Assembly: GCA_003024785.1 (NCBI GenBank)
Contig: PUQB01000017.1
Location: 998,521-1,062,520 of the forward strand
Length of the DNA: 64,000 nt
Reading direction: 5' to 3'
Source: Selaginella tamariscina
Taxonomy: Eukaryota > Streptophyta > Lycopodiopsida > Selaginellales > Selaginellaceae
Under the pieces are notes generated by a model. It ran no database searches, had not been told where the DNA came from, and worked only from the letters and a program-made list of their open reading frames with translations. The position numbers and the translations under genes are program-made. Position 1 is the first letter of the stretch. The number at the start of each line of letters is the position of its first letter. Shown here piece after piece: positions 1 through 25,206 of the stretch.

Positions 1-25
1 TATATATATAGTAGTAGTATGTTAC

Positions 26-453
<428 letters not shown>

Positions 454-1081
454 CGCGGTCGCCAAGAACCCTAAACCTAGGAATCCCCTGGTTTAGGGTT
501 TATAAATTTTTATAACTGGTTTCATAAGATATAATAATTATGGTTTTCTGGTTTATATTTAAGTAAACTTACTAGTTGCATGGAAATAATATATTTTAAA
601 ATTATATTTCATAATATTTAAACACATACACATGCATTTATATTACCATCATAAATATTATTTTTAAACACAATCATTTACATTTATACGCTATGTATTT
701 TAGATTGTTTACATGCACAATATTCATATACATCTATGTTATACTATATGATATATTATATACACTTTTGTGCTTGTTTATGAAATTCATTTATTTTATG
801 ACGTAGTTTCTAAAATTATTAAAATTATAAAATGCATCGTTCTCTTTTAAAATATTAAAATTAGAGTAATAATTAGATTCTGTCTTTATAACACATAAAA
901 TGGCAAGTGGATTTGAACCTGAGATTTATAAGTTCCTATGTTAGGAAGATTGACCAGCAAACCTTAATTAATTGATAAGTAGGATTTCAACAGGAGATAA
1001 TAGACAGGACAGAGTACTATGAGTGTAGTCTTCCTCATGGGGCTTGTGGAAGAAGAGTCGCTAGGGCAAGAATCGGCAGCT
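454..1081. promoter_or_regulatory. Divergent intergenic region between the flavoprotein and FHA genes
   Basis: These 628 bases separate two start codons that point away from each other, so both promoters must lie here. The sequence is AT-rich with no obvious TATA box at a sensible distance from either ATG. Two further ATGs in frame with the FHA gene, at 1019 and 1037, fall in this stretch, so the true start of that protein could be up to 21 codons upstream of the one chosen. Confidence 0.5.
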
Positions 1082-8082
<7,001 letters not shown>

Positions 8083-8892
8083 CATCTATTCGTAAGGTAT
8101 ATCACTAACTATATAGTCTCTCGTTATATTTTCTTACACCATATGTATGTTGTTGTAAAGTCTTAATATTTTGAGTTTAAACATTCTTACTAAATAAGTT
8201 TGTCTTTAAATACTTGAATGTTTTATGACACCAATATAATGTTGTCTATTGTCCCTGATAAATAGAAGTTTTAAATTAATTAATTTTAACATAAATTATT
8301 TTATAAACATTTTTCAGATTCAATATGTTCATATATATACGAGCATTAATAATTATCATATGCTTATATATAATGTTCTCTCTCTCTCTCTCTCTCTCTA
8401 TAATATATAGTTAAAATTATTTCATCTTTTGCTTAAAAATTATCTTCTTAATAACTAAATAAAACCAATTACATAGAAAACTATATAATTATTTTATATA
8501 GATTTCAACTCAAATAGTGATATAGAAAAAACCATGAGGTTTTATATATATCATTTTTCAAGACATTGTTTAATATATATTGATTGATGTTTATATGTTA
8601 CATATTAATTATATTAATCCTTCATTAATAATATAATATATAATAAAGTCAAATATATAGAAATATATTAACTATTGGATAACCATTATACGTCTTTATT
8701 TTTACTTTCCAATCATTTTATATATATAATGAAATAATTAGAGGTATAAACCACGCGGTTTAGGCGATCCAACGGTACGGGAAGACGTGGGGAACGCATC
8801 CAACGGCTGACCTAGTCAGAGAATCCCTAATATAAAACCCTCTGTATTTCACGCAGTCCTGGATTGACTCTCGCAATCCAGATGAGACAGGC
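8083..8892 (+). promoter_or_regulatory. FHA 3' flank and CDPK promoter region
   Basis: The first 600 bases are AT-rich with a short TC microsatellite (about 8377-8399). The last 140 bases turn GC-richer and look like a promoter. There is a TATAAAA at 8831-8837, 56 nt before the CDPK start, an ACGTGG core (ABRE/G-box type) at 8785-8790, and an ACGCGG at 8753-8758 that fits the CGCG box bound by CAMTA calmodulin-binding factors. Motif matches this short are suggestive only. Confidence 0.5.
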
Positions 8893-14116
<5,224 letters not shown>

Positions 14117-15762
14117 GCGTTTCTTAATTAATGATAATATTTTTTAATTACTCTAGTATATTCTCAATGAATGTGTACTGTATGTATAAATAATTATATA
14201 TTAACATTTGTAGCATTTTTTTTTTTTAATTCTTTTAGATATGTTTATAAATTGTAAGCACGTTGTAACTAAAATGGTACATTTATAGTCCCATTTCTTA
14301 ATAATATTAATAATTTTAAATATTTAATTAGTATTTTTTAATATTAAAGGAATGTTTTTAGAATAATATATGTTTAAAAAAAGATTTAAATATATATTTA
14401 TTAAATAATTAGTTAAGAATTAAAACTTAAATATCAATTAATATTTATTTTATATTTCCATTTGATGCCCATTTCAAATTAAATGTGAAAATATATTATA
14501 TTCAAAAAACACCACAAATGTGCATAAAACACATATATATGTATACATTTATGTATAAATATATTTAGTTTATTTCAAATAGTCAAAAACTAAAGAACTT
14601 TACATGCATTTATATATTGAATATTGATATTAATTATTAAATATCATCTTAAATTATTATTAATTAATTATGACAATGAATGCTCTTGTCTGTAATTAAA
14701 ATACTAAAACACATATATAGTTTAATTAATTACCAATAACCTCTCTTAGTTTAAAACTTAATAAAGTATATGATACATTTTTGATTTAAGAAAAAGTAAT
14801 ATATTTTTAATTAAACAGGGTGTATATGTGTATATTACATATATGAATATGTATTATATGTAGATGTTTAAGTCATTAATTAAAAGGGTAAAGAAATTTT
14901 CAAATTGTAATGTTAACAAAACATTATAAAAAATTGTGATAATTTGAAGTTGTAGAACACATGCTTGTACATCACATACCATAAGTAGCTTGTGGAATTT
15001 GTTTTGTTAAATCTTTTTTATCTTTTATATATATTAGTACATTAATTAAACAATTTGAGATTTTATTTTAATTTTAATATTTTAATAATTATTTTAATTA
15101 TATAATTAATAATATTTAATACATTTAAATTATGTAATTTTAATTTGTTTTTTAATTATGTTAGTTCTATGTTATGAACTGTGAGCGGACGGCTTTCAAT
15201 TTTATTTGTAATTAAACAAATTATGATTGAACAATTTGTAGTTTCTATGAGTAATGTACTTATAGTGCTTAATTAAGAATTTATTTATAATAATTATTAA
15301 AAGTTTATTATTATAGATAAGATTAAATTAGGAAATTATTTTTTAATTAATATATTGAGAGCAACATTTCTCAGTTTAAACTAATTATTATATTTTTTAG
15401 TATATTTTTCATGAGTTAACCCTTTTAATACTCTTTATTAAACATTATTTAATATTTTATTAATAAATATAAGACTATAAAAAATAAATTGTTTAATTGG
15501 TGGGTATGTTAAAATAAAATATCCTTAAGCATTAAAATATTAACTTTGTTTAGGCATTAACAATGTTTTTAATGTTAAATATAATTAAAAACATTTAAAG
15601 TAAAATTAACATTCATATGACACAATATGTTTTAACAATTTCCAATAAAGATAAAAAAAAACTTTATAAAACTTAAAGAAATTTATATTTACAAATTCTA
15701 CTTTAATTTTTCATACAATGTTATATAATTATAATTCTATATGTTTATTATTTTTTTAATAT

Positions 15763-15800
<38 letters not shown>

Positions 15801-16711
15801 TTGTCAAAAATAATCTTTATTTATACTCAAATTCTTTAATATCATCAACTACAATGTTTTGTTTTTGGTTTTAGTGTTCATGTCTGCTAAGTTTACTCAT
15901 AATTATTAAATGACCCATTATTATTAAGTTACCTCTTAACCCAATACATTAAATTAGAACTGATAATTTAAATATTCAGTAAGGTTACCTAACGAGTCTG
16001 TCAGTGATGATGCGTCCGATGATCTCCAATTCATTGTATGTATATGCAGATTCTGTCATTAACATAATTTGTATATTATAAGGACCGAATACGGATGGTT
16101 TGGTATCCTCAGAGTCCTCTCTTATACAGCTTAACAAATGCATGCATCTTTCCATGTATGTTAGGTTAACGTTAATGGTGTGTAACGAAATGTTAAGCCA
16201 TTGTTTACGTAGCAAAAAGAAGGAATCTGTACCCGTTTACCGGCAACCAACTTGTGTATGGATACGTTTTACATGTTGCTATCTCTTTGCCAGCTTACAT
16301 TTTAAATTATAATTTAATTTATAATAGTTTTTAAATACCAACTGCATGTATATATTACTGGGTTGTTTTTATAAAACCTAAGTCTTGTGTCTCTCTTCCA
16401 GAGTGCTATCAGTATATTTATAGTTCTTAATCGTTTCTAAATAGAGTTCCTCCTTTATACGATTAGTTGCTTTCTATTTCTTTTTAGAGTATTTCTTTGA
16501 TTACCATGAAGAAATTTCCAGTTTTATTTCTCTACATCAGATGTTTTAATTTTACGGTTTAGCTTTCTAATTTTATACAGCTTTCTCATTGTTTGTTGTT
16601 TGTTTACGAGTGATAATATATGACTGTAAATGCCATTCTATAGTTTATAGCTAGTTTTTTTTGAACTATCAATTTGCAAACTCATGAAATGTGTTTGCAG
16701 GCAGGAGCAAT
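14117..16711. other. AT-rich intergenic stretch
   Basis: Very AT-rich, with homopolymers, TTAATTAA-like words and an (AT)n run near 15767-15799. On the minus strand, 16215-15985 is open for 76 codons and ends at a possible splice donor (GTTAG then GTAACC), but it matches nothing I know. I see no other gene. Confidence 0.6.
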
Positions 16712-16888
16712 ATGGCGGATCCACTCGAAGTACTGCGTGGGTGTATGACGGCTTTGCAGGATGCCAAGGCGGTGATCGTGGAGGCTTTCAACGGTGCTGA
16801 ATCGACCGTGACTGATTCCCTGCATCATCTGCCACTTCTGTACATCAACGATGACCTCCACAATGCTCTCTGTGATGATCCGACTTGA
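16712..16888 (+). CDS. Unidentified short reading frame (MADPLEVLRGCMTALQ...)
   Basis: 58 codons with ordinary coding-like composition in an AT-rich desert. It starts with ATGGC a few bases after a pyrimidine-rich TTTGCAG that could be a splice acceptor (16694-16700). A second open frame begins inside it at 16875 and runs to 17012 (45 codons, MIRLEAHCGPNQKTGE...). The two may be one coding exon with a length error, as in the genes upstream, or a decayed gene piece. I do not recognise either protein. The MADPLE start recalls plant CDC73, but the sequence after it does not. Confidence 0.3.
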   Translation: MADPLEVLRGCMTALQDAKAVIVEAFNGAESTVTDSLHHLPLLYINDDLHNALCDDPT

Positions 16889-17012
16889 AGCCCATTGCGG
16901 ACCGAATCAAAAGACCGGTGAGAGACTGGAGACACTCGTGAATCAGACAATCGGACACATCATCACTAAGAGAGACCTTGTTGAGCATGTCAACACTGAT
17001 GTTGATTTTTAA
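16875..17012 (+). other. Second unidentified open frame overlapping the one at 16712
   Basis: 45 codons ending in NTDVDF and a TAA. It overlaps the end of the previous frame by 14 bases in a different phase. Function unknown. Confidence 0.2.
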
Positions 17013-18059
17013 TATCTCTATCATCTTTGGGTCATGAACTCCTGGCCGTTTGATCAGCAGATACACTATCAATATCAATCTATTCTCGTATTACAGGATC
17101 GTGTGCGTGTGCGTGTGTGTGTGTGTGTGAAGCCAAAAAACGTTTAACAGCTGATACTGTTTCTTATACTTCATAAGCCCGTCAACTCGACATGCCAAGT
17201 CCCTTCAAATGGAAACTATTGTGTACTAACAGGGTATGACCTATTACCATGGTTAATAAACATAATTAACTCATCAAGGGAGGGCTATTTTTGCGCTGAC
17301 ATCATCATCCATACAATTCGGTGTTCATGGTTTAAAACGTTGAGGTGAGTAAATGCAAACCAAGACAGAAAATGAAATAACTACTAAAAGTCATTTATGG
17401 ATAATAATTGAGACCTAAATATGCACTTTGCTTTACAACCGTAGCATTGTAAAAAGAGAGAAACATATCTTTCAGCTTTTTACAATCACTCCGAACAGTA
17501 TAATGTAAACCTCGTACTTCGATACTGTAGAGTGGTGAATGAAAACGTTTTTCTTTACATCCACTTACACATGATATTGTACATGTGCATGCAAGGGGTG
17601 CATCTATACCTCAAACATGTTCACAAAGAAATAAACATCTCGCAATTGCATATGAGATACTATTATATGCTTTTTTATAATTAACATGTATTATATTAAT
17701 TAATTATTAAACAATTAGATTACCATGTTGCCATTGTTGAGATATATATTCATGACGTTTGCACCAAACAAAAAGTAAGTATTTAAATATATTGTTACTT
17801 AAATACTTTCTAGATTATTTTAATGAGCTTGTATTAAGTACACTTTGTTCAAATCATCTTCATCATATGTAATTAAAATAAGTGTTCCAAAGGTGAAACA
17901 ATCATGTTATTCATGAGTTGCCACCATGAGACATACCAGACATATGACTTTGTGTGCTCTTTCTAATGAATTTCTTTGTGTACTGATTTGATGCCTTTCC
18001 AAGTTTCTTAGGATATTTCGAGATAAAAGAGACAATGTCATAGGGATGGACCAACATTT
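17013..18059. other. Intergenic, no gene seen
   Basis: A short (GT)n tract near 17100-17130, then mixed AT-rich sequence without a convincing reading frame or repeat partner in the window. Confidence 0.5.
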
Positions 18060-18829
18060 GAACATTTAGGTTCAATTATATATGTGGGTGTACTTTATTT
18101 GTCATAGTTTTTTACTATGACTCTATCCTTATTTTAAACATTGATTATTATTACTTATCAAACTATGTTGATAAGTTATAGGTATTGTAGGAAATAAGCA
18201 TGCTTAGTGCACTTGGGTATTTAATGATAGTCGGCCGTCGTTAGGTATTTATAAGAAATTCTAGGCAAATCTAATACTTCTATTTAGAAAACTCTTACCT
18301 TTGTTTTCTATGTTTTTGTTAGATTATTGTTAGTTTTATTGAGTTTAACATGTTGGATATGAGTAAAAATATCCTAGGGTTGTCATAACCTAGGATTTAG
18401 GGATTAATGAGTCATTAGGTTAAACTCATCAAATTTATTTTCATTAGGAATTAGATTCTGTGCTAGCCCACTTTACAAAATAGGAAAATATGGGAAGAGG
18501 CCTTTGTCACATATATTAATTAGGATATGTAGTGAGAGTTTCTGGGTTCATGACTGAGCTTGTTATTCTTTTACTAATGCAAGTTTTAACTTGTGTCGTC
18601 AAGGCACAACCCTCTGTTGTGCCACCTCACTTCCAAACAATAGGGTTATCTCCCACCTTTAGGGTAGCCTACCCTTAACATTGGTGAATCCATATTTAGG
18701 AGATCTTGTTGGACTACATGTTCCAATAGTCAGAGGTTAAAGCATGTCTTTAGCCTTTTCTTCCACATCAAGTTAGGAATACACTCACAGTTAAGTAGGG
18801 TACATTTGTGTCCTTGTCTAACTATGGGA
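18060..18829 (+). mobile_element. Repeat X copy 1, left part (LTR-like), split by element A
   Basis: This stretch aligns, with many substitutions, to about 44917-45730 of the palindrome. Shared landmarks are TGTCATAGTTTTT, the GCTTAGTGCACTTGGGTAT block, and the CAACCCTCTGTTGTGCC block. The same repeat resumes at 24210, so element A was inserted into it. Diverged and clearly older than the palindrome copies. Confidence 0.75.
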
Positions 18830-21800
18830 AGATAAGAACAAGGAGGCTTAACTCAAGAGCAAGGAACAAAACAAGAACAAGGAACATGACAAGATTGATC
18901 GTATAATCACTGATGTTGATAGTAACTATTTGTACAACAATTAAGTCGGAACTTTTATACTCACAACTCCAAGAGCTAATCTAGACATGAGCTAAAAATA
19001 ATGTCTCTTATCCTGTAGGTATATCCTGTAAGCATATCCTATAGACATATCATGTAGGTATGTCATGTAGGTATATCCTGTAGGCATATCATGTATTTTG
19101 TATCAGGTCGTGACAGCACTCCTCCTTGAGAACGAGTTCTACGAGTCCTGGGACCTAGTTTAGTAAGATAACATTAATAAAAAGTAGCAACCTTGAAAGA
19201 AACATGAAGTAAATTGGATGCAGGTTCCAAGTGCGATCAATAGGCAAATAACCTTTTCAATCCACCAAGTATTAAAGTTGGCGGCGATGAAGACGAGAAT
19301 CAAGGATGGCTGCAACTTCATACCCAGGCTCATCGTCAATGACCACATGAGGGGGAGAAGAAGAAGTACGACCAGGATGAGAAGAAGGATGATATGGTTC
19401 CAACAAAGAGGTGTGAAACACATAATAAAGTTTCACAGTAGATGGTAGCTCTAATTAGAAAGTTACATGATTGACTTTAGCCACAATCCTGTAAGGGCCC
19501 AATCCTTAAAAATCCAACTTAGAAGAAGGCATGTTGGTGCAGATATATTGACGAAAAACCACATGAAATCACCAACCTTGTATGTAGGTGCCAATTGATG
19601 ATGAGCATCAGCATGACACTTGTACCATTCCTGTGCTTATTAAAAATGAACTCAGAGATCATCATGTACCTGACAAAGATGCTAGAGACAATCCTGTACT
19701 GCAGGAGCGGAAGGAGAAGCATGAGGAGCAAAGTCAAAAGTGGATGGTAGCCTGTAGGAGCAAAAAAAGGTGTCTAGCCTGTAGATGCATGAACGGAGTT
19801 GTTGTAAGACTCTGCCATAGAAAGAGGTCCAACTAGTTGTCCTATTGGTAACTGATGAAGTAGCAAAGATACTGCTCCATGGTTTGAATCGTGCGTTTTG
19901 ACTGCCCATCAGTTTGCGGATGATATCCTGAAGAAAGATCCGTTTTAACTTGTAAATTCCGAATAAGCTCTCATCAAAATCTGAACATGAATTATAAGCC
20001 TCGATTAGAAACAATACTCTTAAGAAGACCATGATGTTGGAACACTTCATGGATCACCAACTTACCAGTTGTCTAGCTTGTAGCCATCTTGTTACAGGGT
20101 AGGAAATGAGCCTATTTGGTGAAACAATCAACCACCACAAGAACTGCATCAAATCCACGAGAAGGAGGAAAATCTATGAAGAAATCCATAGAAATGGATC
20201 TTCAAGGAGCAGAGGGAATAAAAAGAGAACGAAGAAGACTAAGAGCGCATGACGAGGCATCTTCGACTTGCTGCAAGTGTCATAACTCCATATAAACTTT
20301 TCCACAAAACCTTGCAACCCAGGCCACCAATAGTTGTAAGTCATCAACTCAACTATCTTGACCACACCAAAATGTCTTGTAGTGGGGTATTATGACAATC
20401 CTGTACCACATGAGTCATGTAAACACCAACAAGAATGTACAGGAGACTCTCCCAGTATAGGAGTCCGTTCTTGTATGGCAAACAGTTTGTAGTCTGTATG
20501 AGAATTGGAGGAAGAGGAGCTTGCGATGTCAGGACTAATGTGTGAGAACACATTTTTTGCCAAGTTGTTTGTAGCCAATTGCAAATGGATGCCTTGTAGA
20601 AATGTTGAATTTGCTGGAGCCTAATGAACTGTAGTGTCGCAATCCGAAATCCATCAGGACCCAACAACACTTGCTTTTGATAGTTGTATGCAGGATCACC
20701 CAGGGTTGGTGCAAAGTAAGAATGCCTAGACAATGCATTTGCTTTGCCATTCCAAAACCAGGCATGTAGACGATGTCAAAATCAAAAAGTGATAGGAATT
20801 CCGCCACCTAGCCTGTCGCCAACTAAGAACTCGACCCGTTTAAAAAACTCAAGGTTCTTGTGATATGTAAGAACTTGTACAGGATGCACAGCACCTTCCA
20901 AGAAGTGCCACCACTTCTTAACGAAATCCACAATGGCCTTGAGTTCCTTGTCATGAATCTTGTAATTGATCTTTACCAAAAGGAACTTACGAGAGTGAAA
21001 GGCTATAAGATGGAGTAACTTGTCTTCTCCAACTTGTGATAGGATAAAACCTACTGCAAAGTCCGAAGCATTTGCTTCAACGAAGAAAGGATGAGAGGAT
21101 CAGGATATGTTAAAATTGGAGCTGTTGTGAAGGCATCATTGAGTGCTGTGAATGCATGTTCTGCTTGTTAGACAAAGAGAAATCCCTTGTGTGCTTGGTG
21201 AGTTCTGTGAATTGAAGTACACGCTTGGAGAAGCCCTGTATGATTCGCCTGTAGAAATTTGCAAAGCTAAAAAAACATTGTACGTCTCGTACATACTTAG
21301 GCCTCTCCCACTCCACGACAGTCTTCACTTTGTGCATGTCCATTAAACGCCGGTAGGAGAGATGATGTAGCCCAAGAACTCCACAATATCCCTACTGAAA
21401 AAACACTTCTCCAACTTCGCATATAAGCCATGCTCACGAAGTTTCTATATAATTAGTTATACATGTTTGTCATGTGCCGCCTGGTCCTTGAAGAAAATCA
21501 GAATGTCATCGAGGTATATCACCACAACTGGTCCAAGAAGTCGTGAAAGATGTCGTTCATCATGTGTTGAAACACAACTGGGGCATTTGTAAGTTCGAAA
21601 GGCATCACCATGTACTTAAAGTGTCCATACCTTATACAAAGGGCAATCTTTCACTCATTGCCTAGACGAATCCATACAACGATCTTCGTGAACACCTTTG
21701 CTCCTCGTAGCCGATCGAGAAGTTCCTGGATCAATAGCAACGGGTACCAATTCCAGATGGTGACTTGATTCAAACCTTTGTAGTCCACAACCAAATGCAA

Positions 21801-24209
21801 ACTCCCATCTTTCTTCTTGACAAAGAAGATAGATGCTTCTACAGGGGACTTTGAGTGACAAATGAAGCCGGATGTCAAGTTGTCCTTGATTTACTGGTGA
21901 AGAACTCCAATTTTATAGGTGACAGTGCATAAATCGGCCCCAACGGTGGAGTCTTCCCCTCCGCAAGATCGATGTAACAATCGTAGGACCTATGAATAAA
22001 AAGAACTGCAGCCTTATGCTTATTAAAAATGTCATGAAAGGAGTGATACTTGAATGGCAGGGAAAAAGTAAGAAAAAGAGAAAGAGATTGAAAAACAGGA
22101 GAGTCAGATACATGGGAGGTAAAAGAAAATGTAGGAGTTACTTGAAAAGCAAAAAAATAAAAAGGAGCAGGATTAGTGGCAAGTTCATGCATAGTAGTGG
22201 TAAGAACGCGGGGAGGAGAAGGACAGAGCTGTGAATGAAAAAAATGAAGGATCTTGGGGAATGGAATAGAAGAAAAGAGGCAAAATTGGGGAAAACATGT
22301 GCTGATGTTAATGAGTGTACAGGATTGGAAAAACCATGTACAAAAGTCCATAACTGCACAGGAGTGAGGAGAGCTTGTGAATGTGCTGACGAATTGACAG
22401 GAGATGGATCCTGTCGAGGAGGAATCTTCGACATTGATACATGAGTAGGCATGGTCAATTCTGTAGCTTATATTGCCTCAGATACTAAGGTCATATCTTG
22501 CACGCAAGAAGGTATAGGATTGATCATGGCTGCCGGAGAGGAAAATTTGAGCGTCCTAGACCTCTAGTTGATCTGAGGATTTGCAACCACGAACCATGGT
22601 ATGTCCAAAACAATGGGAGTCGGCCGAGTCTTGATCAAGTTGAAAGAAATTAAACAATTGAATGCGCCATGGGTGCAAGAGAGGTGTGGTAGCATGGGTA
22701 ACTGCGCCATAAGCAATCAGACGACCATCTGCAACCTCTACAAAACTACACGCTTCAACTTTACCACCAGAATGCCATGCTGAGCTGCAAAAGTGTCATC
22801 CATGAAGCATGCATTCACACCAGTGTCTAATAGGGTAGACTCCTTAAACTCTCGATTATTGAGGTGAATGTGTACAGAAATCTTGAGTGATGGAATGGTG
22901 TGAACAACACCAATGGAATATGCGCTATGTCCAACTTCGCGGCTCCTAGACGAAGTGGACATTGAAGTTTTTCGACTAAACTTCAGCTTCAACCTCACAC
23001 ATCTTGAACTTTCTAGCTTTAATATGACATTCTGCCACCTTGTGTCCTGCTTCACCACAATACAAGCATAAGTTCTCACCGCGACGACGTTACTTCTTAG
23101 TAGTTGAAAGTCGACCATGCTTGTATTTGTCGACCTCTATAGGAACTACTCCAAAAGATGATGTAGGAACATGTGTTATAGCTACAGGATTGGCTTCCAG
23201 GAACTGTTGACGGGATTTTTCCTAATGACGCTCGAACAAACGGTTTGTCGCAACGAATGGCATGTTGCATGATCTCCACTAAGGTTTGGGCATCCGGTAA
23301 CGTAAGGAGAAGGTCCTTCACGTCATCCCTCAACCCAAAATGAAAGTGCTCGATCAATGCAGTCTCATCCTATAGAATGTTTGTACAAAATTGCTGAAAT
23401 TTGATTGCATAGACGGAAATTGGTTGAAATCCTTGTGCGAACTTCCTTAACTTTGTGCATGCGGAATGATACTTATTGGGATTTCCAAAGAAGGCTTCAA
23501 AGGCAAATATGAATCCTTTAAAGTCTTTCATCAATGGGTCGTCATGCTTCAACAAAGGGGCAACCCAAGCTCGTGGGGATCCAACTAGTAAGAATGCCAA
23601 AAGGTTAACCTTTTGTGCATTAGTAGAGTAGCAAGGCGGTTGCATGCGGATTAAAAGCCTGATCTGATTCATGAAACCTTGAAACTTGGCTCAATTGCTA
23701 TTGAACTTCTCCGACATGCTGATATTCAACTTCAAAGAAGAGTTCGATGGAAAGGAAACCATGAATGCTTGAAAGAGAGCCTGCGCAGCAGCTTTGGAGG
23801 ATGCATCAGTAGTTGCATGCACCGTGTTGGTGCCATGATCTGTGAAAAGAAAAGAGGAGGAAACAAGGGAGAAGAACCAAGGAAAAAAAAAAAAAGTAAC
23901 TGAAAATCGAGGAGCTATGATAGTAGTTACTATCAAACTGTCAAGCCATGACCCAAAAGCAGATAAGAACAAGGAGGCTTGACTTAAGAGCAAGGTAAGA
24001 GCAAGGAAAAGACAAGAATGATTATATAATGACTAGTTGATAATAACTATTTGTACAACAATTAGGTCGGAGCTTTTATACTCACAACTCCAAAAGCTAA
24101 TTTAGGCATGAGCTAAAAATAATGTCCTTATCTTGTAGGTATATCCTATAAGCATATCTTGTAGGCATATCCTGTAGGTATATCATGTATTCTGTATCAG
24201 GTTGTAACA
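18830..24209 (-). mobile_element. Element A: old Ty3/gypsy chromovirus, minus strand
   Basis: The LTRs are 18830-19115 (3', lacking its outermost ~20 bases) and 23939-24209 (5'). In minus-strand order there is gag (around 23900-23100), protease, reverse transcriptase (around 21900-21450), RNase H, integrase (around 20380-19870) and a chromodomain-like end near 19340-19220. The words match those of elements B, E and F, so it belongs to the same family. It is the most diverged member here and heavily broken, with dozens of breaks. It sits inside repeat X. The LTR keeps the TATA-like element and the 13-nt priming pair described under findings. Confidence 0.85.
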
Positions 24210-25206
24210 GGCATAAGATTTTAGTAGACAAGTTTTCTTTATCAAATTCCTGAGGATTCACAAAGGGGTTTTAGAGTTGACATTTGAGAGCCACGTTCAT
24301 GGCGCCTAATGTAACTCTTGAATCTAAGAGAATATAGTGTGATAGCCCACATCTTAGAAAATAGTGTCACATAAAGATGTGACACTAGGCTAAATGGCAC
24401 ACGGTACAACGCCCGAGGCATGCCCTTTAGGATTGTTTCATGAGCTCAATGCCAAGGGGCTAGTAGGTAGGTATGTTTGTGTTCACATTAGGGTGCTAAG
24501 CCTTAAGCATTTGCTTAAGGGAGGTTGGGTCTTTTAATTGGATGTACTATTAACACACCTGGCTAAGGGGGTCTTCCCCTTGGGATTCAAGGGTTGAACA
24601 ACCTAAGTTCGTTAACAAGAGTCCATTCGTGAGGCACTTGCAAGGTTGTGTACTTAGGGTTATTTAAACCTAGCCTTGGGAGAGCTTACTTAACAGAACA
24701 CTTGTGTCTGCCTTTGGCACACACTCATATTCTCATTAAGTATTAACCTTCGGTCTAGAGTATGACTTGGCCATTCAAAACCTTAAGGGTTAATTATGAA
24801 TCAAGGTACCTCTTATTGCCCAAAAGGGGTTATACTCCCGGACGAAGGTGATTCCTTAAGGGATAAGTGATAATGCCTTAGCTTTGTCATAGGGGTATGT
24901 GTAGGACACACCTCCTTAGTGGGGTTAGAGCATGAGCTTGTCTAGGTCTTCTAAGGTAGGATCCTAAAGTTTACTTGGTTATCCTCTAGGGTTTGGAGAG
25001 TAATCATTCTAGGGGTCTTATGCCTATTTAAGTATCTGAGTCAAACTCTTGGGGTCATCTTGGAAGACCTAGTGTTGCTCATACATGGTGTTGACCCTAA
25101 ATGGCTGTTTGGCAACCATGTATTGCCACGTGTTGGCCCTTCGGGTTAAATTTTGGCATTATTAACTACAAAACAAAAAACTAACTCCCACTGTGGTTAG
25201 GGCCAT
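24210..25206 (+). mobile_element. Repeat X copy 1, right part
   Basis: Continues the repeat interrupted at 18829. It aligns to about 45740-46756, with shared GATAGCCCACATC, GTGACACTAGGCTAAA and GCCACGTGTTGGCCC blocks. The X end is near 25150. The last 50 bases before element C are not seen in the other copies. Confidence 0.75.

Noticed and set aside
16712-16888. CDC73/parafibromin identity suggested by the MADPLE start
   Set aside because: Similarity stops after about nine residues; not enough to name it.
22138-22458. Minus-strand open frames rich in Ser, Phe and Pro around 22.1-22.5 kb and their counterparts in B, E and F
   Set aside because: These are the low-complexity linker between protease and reverse transcriptase of the chromovirus family, in various frames, not separate genes.
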